From Gammaproteobacteria bacterium RIFCSPLOWO2_02_FULL_56_15 (GTDB lineage Bacteria > Pseudomonadota > Gammaproteobacteria > Eutrophobiales > Eutrophobiaceae), in assembly GCA_001801825.1 (NCBI GenBank), contig MGYR01000209.1, positions 2,980-8,207 of the forward strand: a DNA stretch of 5,228 nt, read 5' to 3'. The notes under the pieces were generated by a model. It saw only the letters and a program-made list of their open reading frames with translations. It did no database searches and was not told where the DNA came from. The position numbers and the translations under genes are program-made. Below, piece by piece: positions 1 to 2,949 of the stretch. How positions within the stretch are numbered: the stretch's first letter is position 1; each line of letters opens with the position of its first letter.

Positions 1-2
1 GC

Positions 3-14
3 TACAATAACGCC
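3..14 (+). promoter_or_regulatory. Possible -10 box and discriminator of the tRNA-Ala promoter
   Basis: TACAAT at 3-8 matches the sigma-70 -10 consensus in five of six bases. The following AACGCC is partly GC-rich, as in stringently controlled stable-RNA promoters. Transcription would then start near 15, giving a leader of about 46 bases before the tRNA. The -35 region lies outside the window, so the call is tentative; the tRNA might instead be co-transcribed with an upstream gene. Confidence 0.35.
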
Positions 15-42
15 AGGGCGCACCCAACCGGGGGCGCGCCCT
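15..42 (+). other. GC-rich hairpin upstream of tRNA-Ala
   Basis: AGGGCGC (15-21) is perfectly complementary to GCGCCCT (36-42) around a 14-base loop that can pair further (CCC 23-25 with GGG). There is no T run after it, so it is a poor intrinsic terminator. It begins where transcription would start from the possible -10 box at 3-8, so it may be a 5' leader structure of the tRNA precursor. It could also be the end of an upstream transcription unit. Confidence 0.4.
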
Positions 43-60
43 CATCAACCTGTCACGATT

Positions 61-136
<76 letters not shown>

Positions 137-143
137 ATTTACT

Positions 144-178
144 AAAGCCTAAGCCTCATCGTTTGGGCTTTTCTATTT
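144..178 (+). terminator. Intrinsic terminator of tRNA-Ala
   Basis: A 9-bp stem (144-152 with 163-171, one T-G pair) with a 10-base loop is followed by a T-rich tail, TTTTCTATTT (169-178). It starts eight bases after the tRNA CCA end, so it should end the tRNA transcript. Its descending arm and tail form the first half of the direct repeat at 167-186. Confidence 0.85.
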
Positions 179-186
179 ACTGGCGG
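167..186 (+). repeat. Left copy of a 20-base direct repeat flanking the two-gene operon
   Basis: gcttttctatttactggcgg differs from 2365-2384 at a single base (T against G at its 12th position). The left part is terminator stem and tail, which might recur by convergence. The right part, ACTGGCGG, is not terminator sequence and equals the complement of the 3' end of a CCA-bearing tRNA such as the tRNA-Ser here (TGGCGG). This suggests a junction of an inserted segment. The match ends after 186. Confidence 0.55.
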
Positions 187-341
187 TGGTGCTGATAACT
201 TAACCGATTTGAGGACATAGTCAGAACAGGTAAGTAGTTCTAAGTTATTGATTATTAGTTATAGGGTAGACTAATTTCCCCTCGAACTGGACAAGATTTA
301 CATTAACTTGTCAATACCCAAAAGAGGAGTACCTGCAAGTC
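187..341 (+). promoter_or_regulatory. AT-rich leader of the two-gene operon, with weak promoter and ribosome binding site
   Basis: This gap is visibly AT-rich compared with its flanks, as expected of a promoter region. The best -35 candidate is TTGATT (248-253), with TAATTT (272-277) after 18 bases as a poor -10. AGTTAT occurs twice, 14 bases apart (243-248, 257-262), which could be an operator, but six bases is too short to weigh much. GAGGAG (324-329) is a good Shine-Dalgarno core lying 12 bases before the ATG at 342, longer than usual. No small gene was found. Confidence 0.35.
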
Positions 342-1193
342 ATGAAAAAAATCTTCATTGTGATTGCTGCGTTATTGATGGCTCAGTCAGCTTCCGCCCA
401 GAACTGCGATCGTGAATGCTTGCGCGGGATGCTTACCCGCTATCTCGATGCAATGCAGAAGCACGACCCCAACCAATTGCCACTGGCAGCAAATGTGCGA
501 TTCACCGAAGACACCCGGGAGCTGAAACTGGGGGAAGGCCTATGGCAGCACATCGAAAGCCTGAGCGGTTTTCGTCAGGACATTCTTGATGTGCGCAAGG
601 GCGTGGCGGGTGTGCATGTGAAAGTAATCGAAAGCGGCAAGCCAGTTCTGGTGGCCATTCGTTTGCAAGTGGCTGACAACAAGATCAGCGAAGTGGAAAG
701 CACTGTGGTGCGCAGCAAGGAGGAAGGCATGATCTTCAATACCGATGCCATCAAGGAGGCCAGCGCTGCGATGAATGTTATCCCCACGGCAGCGCAGCGC
801 AACACGCGTGAAGACATGGAACGCCTGGCACTGCTGTACCCAAAAGGTCTGAGCCTCGGCAGCTTCGTGAAAGCCGATGCCCAGTTTGCAGCCAACGCTT
901 ACCGCTTTGAAAACGGCCAGTTGATGGCCGGCCCTGAGTGCACTTTTTTCCCCGGCTGTGACAACATCCGCGAACAGAAGCTGCCGACTCTTGCCAACAT
1001 TCAGGCCAAAGTGGCCGCAGTGGATGAAGAGCAGGGCATCGTGTGGCTGCGCATGAACTTTGGCAAAGGCTCGTTGATGCGTGGTGAGGGTGAACTGTCG
1101 GTGTGGGAAATGTTCAAAGTTTACGATGGTCGCATCCATGCTGTTGAAGCTTTTATGGAAGAAGTGCCAGCAAATACACCGTTTTTATGGTAG
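342..1193 (+). CDS. Exported protein of unknown function, possible two-domain NTF2/SnoaL-like fold
   Basis: This 283-residue protein was not recognised as a named gene. The N-terminus is a classical Sec signal peptide: KK at 2-3, hydrophobic residues 4-14, and cleavage expected after ASA (17-19), leaving Gln20. No lipobox is present, so the mature protein is probably soluble and periplasmic. Just after the cleavage site is CDRECL (22-27), then PLAANV (47-52) and GEGLW (64-68). All three recur in the next gene, so the two are paralogs. A second half, from about 150, holds YRFENGQ (187-193) and C200/C206 and aligns with the second half of the paralog. An alpha+beta fold repeated twice, as in NTF2/SnoaL-like proteins, is an inference from the pattern and is uncertain. 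C22/C26 and C200/C206 could form disulfides. The start is supported by the signal peptide and GAGGAG upstream. Its codons are less GC-rich than those of the two other genes. Confidence 0.88.
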   Translation: MKKIFIVIAALLMAQSASAQNCDRECLRGMLTRYLDAMQKHDPNQLPLAANVRFTEDTRELKLGEGLWQHIESLSGFRQDILDVRKGVAGVHVKVIESGKPVLVAIRLQVADNKISEVESTVVRSKEEGMIFNTDAIKEASAAMNVIPTAAQRNTREDMERLALLYPKGLSLGSFVKADAQFAANAYRFENGQLMAGPECTFFPGCDNIREQKLPTLANIQAKVAAVDEEQGIVWLRMNFGKGSLMRGEGELSVWEMFKVYDGRIHAVEAFMEEVPANTPFLW

Positions 1194-1223
1194 CAAGAGA
1201 AAATCAGCAACAGAGGAGCCAAC

Positions 1224-2333
1224 ATGTTCAGATCAACTGTAAGCACACTCACCACCACCACGCTGGCAGGCCTTATGCTGGCGCTCGGAGCCTGCAACAA
1301 GGCTGCCGACACCGCTAGCCAGGAAGCCGCCGTACTAGCCCCGGCCCCGGCCGCAGTCGCAGCCGCTTGTGACCGGCAGTGCCTGATCAACGCCACCGAT
1401 GCCTATGTCGCTGCGATCGTGGCGCATAATCCTTCCATGGCGCCGCTCGCAGCTAATGTCGTCTTCGTCGAAAACGTGACAAAGATGCAGCCGGGCGAAG
1501 GCCTGTGGAAGACCGCAGTCAAGGCCCCGAGCACCTTCGCAATCCATGTACCGGATGAAATCAACCACACCGTCGGCTATCTGGCCATGATGACCTACAT
1601 GGCACCGCCGCCGGCACCGCAGGGCACGTCACCCGAGGAGAGGGCCGCGTTTGCAGCCAGCAATCCGCCGATCGAACAGCCGGTCGTGGTCGCCTTCCGT
1701 CTCCAGTTCGATGACAGTGGCAAGATCCTTGAGGCCGAGCATCTGTTGTCAGGCATACGCGAAGCGCAAATGGTCAACCTGCAAGCGCCGCGGCCGGGCA
1801 TCCTGACCGACATCCCGCCTGAATACCGCAAGCCGCATGACGAGCTGATTGCCATCGGCGCCAGCTATTACGATGCGCTCGACGACAACAACGGCGAGCT
1901 GATGCCCTTCGCCCCCGACTGCGAACGGCACGAGAACGGCATGATTACCGCCAGCGGCAACCCGGCACCTGCAGCTCCCGCCATCCCGGGCGCCAATCCC
2001 GCGCCGAACGTGGCGCGCGACTGTCGTGGCCAATTGAACAGCGGCTCGTTCCAGTACATTGCCCGCATCGAGAATCGCCGGGTGTTCGCAGCCGACCCGC
2101 AGACCGGACTAGTGATAGGCCTGTCGCACTTCCGTCACCCGATGGACAACCTGCCTTACACGGTGACTAACCTCGACGGTTCAACCTCCGAACGCACCAA
2201 GGACAACATGCCCTTTGCACCGTTCGACCTGCCGGCTGGGCACATCTACAAGATCGGCGCCGACGGTCTGGTGCACGAGATCGAAGCGATGGGATTCACC
2301 ACTACCTACAACGCACCGACTGGTTGGGAATAA
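1224..2333 (+). CDS. Lipoprotein paralogous to the preceding gene, possible NTF2/SnoaL-like fold
   Basis: This 369-residue protein has a lipoprotein signal: a Thr-rich start, hydrophobic stretch 14-22 and lipobox LGAC with Cys24 as the lipidated residue. Asn25 follows, so there is no Asp+2 inner-membrane retention signal and an outer-membrane location is plausible. An Ala/Pro-rich tether (about 26-48) leads to CDRQCL (49-54), PLAANV (74-79) and GEGLW (91-95), all shared with the upstream protein. A second domain runs from about 205 (PHDELIAIGASYYDAL) with C233 and C267. A Pro/Ala-rich loop (about 246-262) between these cysteines is absent from the paralog and accounts for part of the extra length. 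GAGGAG (1213-1218) sits five bases before the ATG, a strong ribosome binding site. The 30-base gap from the previous stop and the terminator just after the stop indicate a two-gene operon. Function is not recognised; a ligand-binding or lyase role would be speculation. Confidence 0.9.
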   Translation: MFRSTVSTLTTTTLAGLMLALGACNKAADTASQEAAVLAPAPAAVAAACDRQCLINATDAYVAAIVAHNPSMAPLAANVVFVENVTKMQPGEGLWKTAVKAPSTFAIHVPDEINHTVGYLAMMTYMAPPPAPQGTSPEERAAFAASNPPIEQPVVVAFRLQFDDSGKILEAEHLLSGIREAQMVNLQAPRPGILTDIPPEYRKPHDELIAIGASYYDALDDNNGELMPFAPDCERHENGMITASGNPAPAAPAIPGANPAPNVARDCRGQLNSGSFQYIARIENRRVFAADPQTGLVIGLSHFRHPMDNLPYTVTNLDGSTSERTKDNMPFAPFDLPAGHIYKIGADGLVHEIEAMGFTTTYNAPTGWE

Positions 2334-2340
2334 GTAATAC

Positions 2341-2375
2341 AATAGAAAAGCCGGTACAAGACCGGCTTTTCTATT
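2341..2375 (+). terminator. Bidirectional intrinsic terminator after the lipoprotein gene
   Basis: A perfect 15-bp stem (2341-2355 with 2361-2375) encloses the loop ACAAG. The stem has a GCCGGT/ACCGGC core, and its outer part is A-rich on the left and T-rich on the right, so it can terminate on both strands. It starts seven bases after the operon's stop codon. The right arm is also the start of the direct repeat shared with 167-186. Confidence 0.9.
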
Positions 2376-2396
2376 GACTGGCGGAGAGAGAGGGAT
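2365..2396. repeat. Middle repeat copy: joins the operon-flanking repeat to a tRNA-Ser 3'-end copy
   Basis: Bases 2365-2384 match 167-186 with one mismatch. Bases 2371-2396 match 2550-2575 with one mismatch (C against T at 2378/2557). The part from 2379 on is an exact copy of the last 18 bases of the minus-strand tRNA-Ser gene (2558-2575), ending inside its T loop. The site is thus a hybrid linking both flanks, as expected of an attachment-site-like sequence left when segments insert at the 3' end of a tRNA gene. Confidence 0.75.
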
Positions 2397-2468
2397 GGTC
2401 ACGCAACATCCATGTTGCTCGCCCTGCGGGCGCACTTCGTGCGACCAATTTTGCTCCCGGCAAAATTG
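2397..2468. other. 72-base structured insert splitting a tRNA-Ser T-loop copy
   Basis: The sequence lies between GGGAT (2392-2396) and TCGAACCC (2469-2476), which are contiguous (GGGATTCGAACCC) in the intact tRNA-Ser. Nearly all of it pairs. GGTC (2397-2400) pairs with GACC (2443-2446), closing three arms: GCAACAT/ATGTTGC (2403-2418), GCCC/GGGC (2421-2431) and GCAC/GTGC (2432-2442). CAATTTTGC/GCAAAATTG (2446-2468) is a 9-bp hairpin with loop TCCCG. The result resembles a small cloverleaf plus one hairpin. The 60-codon open frame across it (2374-2556) has no recognisable protein character. Possible roles are a mobile small repeat, a folded recombination substrate or a small RNA; none is proven. 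Confidence 0.6.
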
Positions 2469-2485
2469 TCGAACCCGTCATTTTA

Positions 2486-2502
2486 GTATCGAGGGTTCGA
2501 AT
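2486..2502 (+). repeat. Inverted copy of the tRNA-Ser T-arm region
   Basis: These 17 bases (GTATCGAGGGTTCGAAT) are the exact reverse complement of 2574-2590 within tRNA-Ser. They carry the sense T-arm sequence on the + strand, while the gene is on the minus strand. GGGTTCGA (2493-2500) can also pair with TCGAACCC (2469-2476) across a 16-base loop, so this copy may form a local hairpin closing the structured element. Confidence 0.8.
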
Positions 2503-2517
2503 ACACTTTCACACTTC

Positions 2518-2554
2518 AATAGGTCAGACCAGTCTTCGACTGACCTGACCTATT
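2518..2554 (-). terminator. Hairpin downstream of tRNA-Ser, probable terminator or processing signal
   Basis: AATAGGTCAG (2518-2527) pairs perfectly with CTGACCTATT (2545-2554). A 2x2 mismatch separates this from an inner CAGTC/GACTG stem (2530-2534 with 2538-2542) with a three-base loop. On the minus strand it begins three bases after the tRNA-Ser CCA. It lacks a real T run in that direction, so termination may be weak. Like the terminator at 2341-2375, it starts AATAG and ends CTATT. Confidence 0.55.
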
Positions 2555-2575
2555 GATTGGCGGAGAGAGAGGGAT
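2550..2575. repeat. Right repeat copy inside the intact tRNA-Ser 3' end
   Basis: This 26-base stretch matches 2371-2396 with one mismatch. It spans the tail of the terminator hairpin, a short spacer and the last 18 bases of tRNA-Ser up to the T loop. As the copy within the functional tRNA, it is the likely original from which the others derive. Confidence 0.75.
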
Positions 2576-2648
2576 TCGAACCCTCGATACGCTTTTAACG
2601 TATACACACTTTCCAGGCGTGCGCCTTCAGCCGCTCGGCCATCTCTCC
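2558..2648 (-). tRNA. tRNA-Ser, anticodon GGA
   Basis: This is a 91-base class II tRNA on the minus strand. Acceptor GGAGAGA (2648-2642) pairs with TCTCTCC (2568-2562), followed by discriminator G and an encoded CCA (2560-2558). The anticodon stem is CACGC/GTGTG with loop CTGGAAA and anticodon GGA (2614-2612), reading TCC and TCT. A long variable arm with a TACG/CGTA stem is typical of serine tRNAs. The T arm contains GGTTCGAATCC. The anticodon arm matches the familiar enterobacterial tRNA-Ser(GGA) closely. The gene is convergent with tRNA-Ala and the operon, and divergent from the reductase. Confidence 0.97.
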
Positions 2649-2949
2649 AATAAATCAGATGTTCAATTTAAGACAAATAGTCACTGGGTGATATATTAAC
2701 CTGCTTAAATTAAGGGGTATTCAGCTTGTTGCCTGGGATACTATCAACACGGCAAGGCTGGGTGATACATTGATCAGGTCCGGTGACCTTCATGATCTTC
2801 GCATGGAACCTGTGCACCGGGCAAATAAGCCTCTTTGCCGGCACCTGTATGAGTGTCTCAGGACGCAGAGTTACGATACCATGGTGATGCAGTAGTTTTC
2901 CTCCGCCCAGTTGGGCGATAATACCGTTTTTGTGGATAGTGGGGTCGTG
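2649..2949 (+). promoter_or_regulatory. 301-base intergenic region between tRNA-Ser and the reductase gene
   Basis: This stretch must hold the tRNA-Ser promoter (minus) and the reductase promoter (plus). The first 70 bases are AT-rich. TATATT (2692-2697) is a possible -10 for the reductase, with only a weak -35 near 2668-2674. GATCAGGTC (2772-2780) pairs with GACC and TGATC (2785-2788, 2793-2797) around loop CGGT with a four-base bulge, a plausible leader hairpin. AGTGGGG (2938-2944) is a modest Shine-Dalgarno. A frame in phase with the reductase is open from 2692 to a TAG at 2893-2895, but it has no good start and no recognisable protein. I see no convincing gene here. Confidence 0.4.

Noticed and set aside
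540..1139. 199-codon minus-strand open frame
   Set aside because: It is antisense to the first secreted protein, which has a signal peptide, a ribosome binding site and a paralog. The antisense frame has none of these.
2397..2476. CRISPR array or integron attC site in the hairpin cluster
   Set aside because: The hairpins differ in sequence, so there are no regular direct repeats and spacers. The inverse and core site motifs of attC (RYYYAAC / GTTRRRY) are not arranged as in integrons, and no integrase is visible.
2374..2556. 60-codon + strand open frame across the repeat region
   Set aside because: It runs through the terminator tail, the tRNA-Ser end copy and the hairpin insert. It has no ribosome binding site, and its composition is explained by the repeated and paired DNA.
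2792..2887. Short frame (31 codons) with two Cys codons upstream of the reductase, considered as a leader peptide
   Set aside because: There is no convincing ribosome binding site, the Cys codons are not clustered, and no terminator/antiterminator pair follows it.
2692..2895. In-frame upstream extension of the reductase or a broken gene
   Set aside because: The frame is in phase but is closed by TAG at 2893-2895, lacks a good start, and its translation is not recognisable as part of a reductase. The existing start already gives a full N-terminus.
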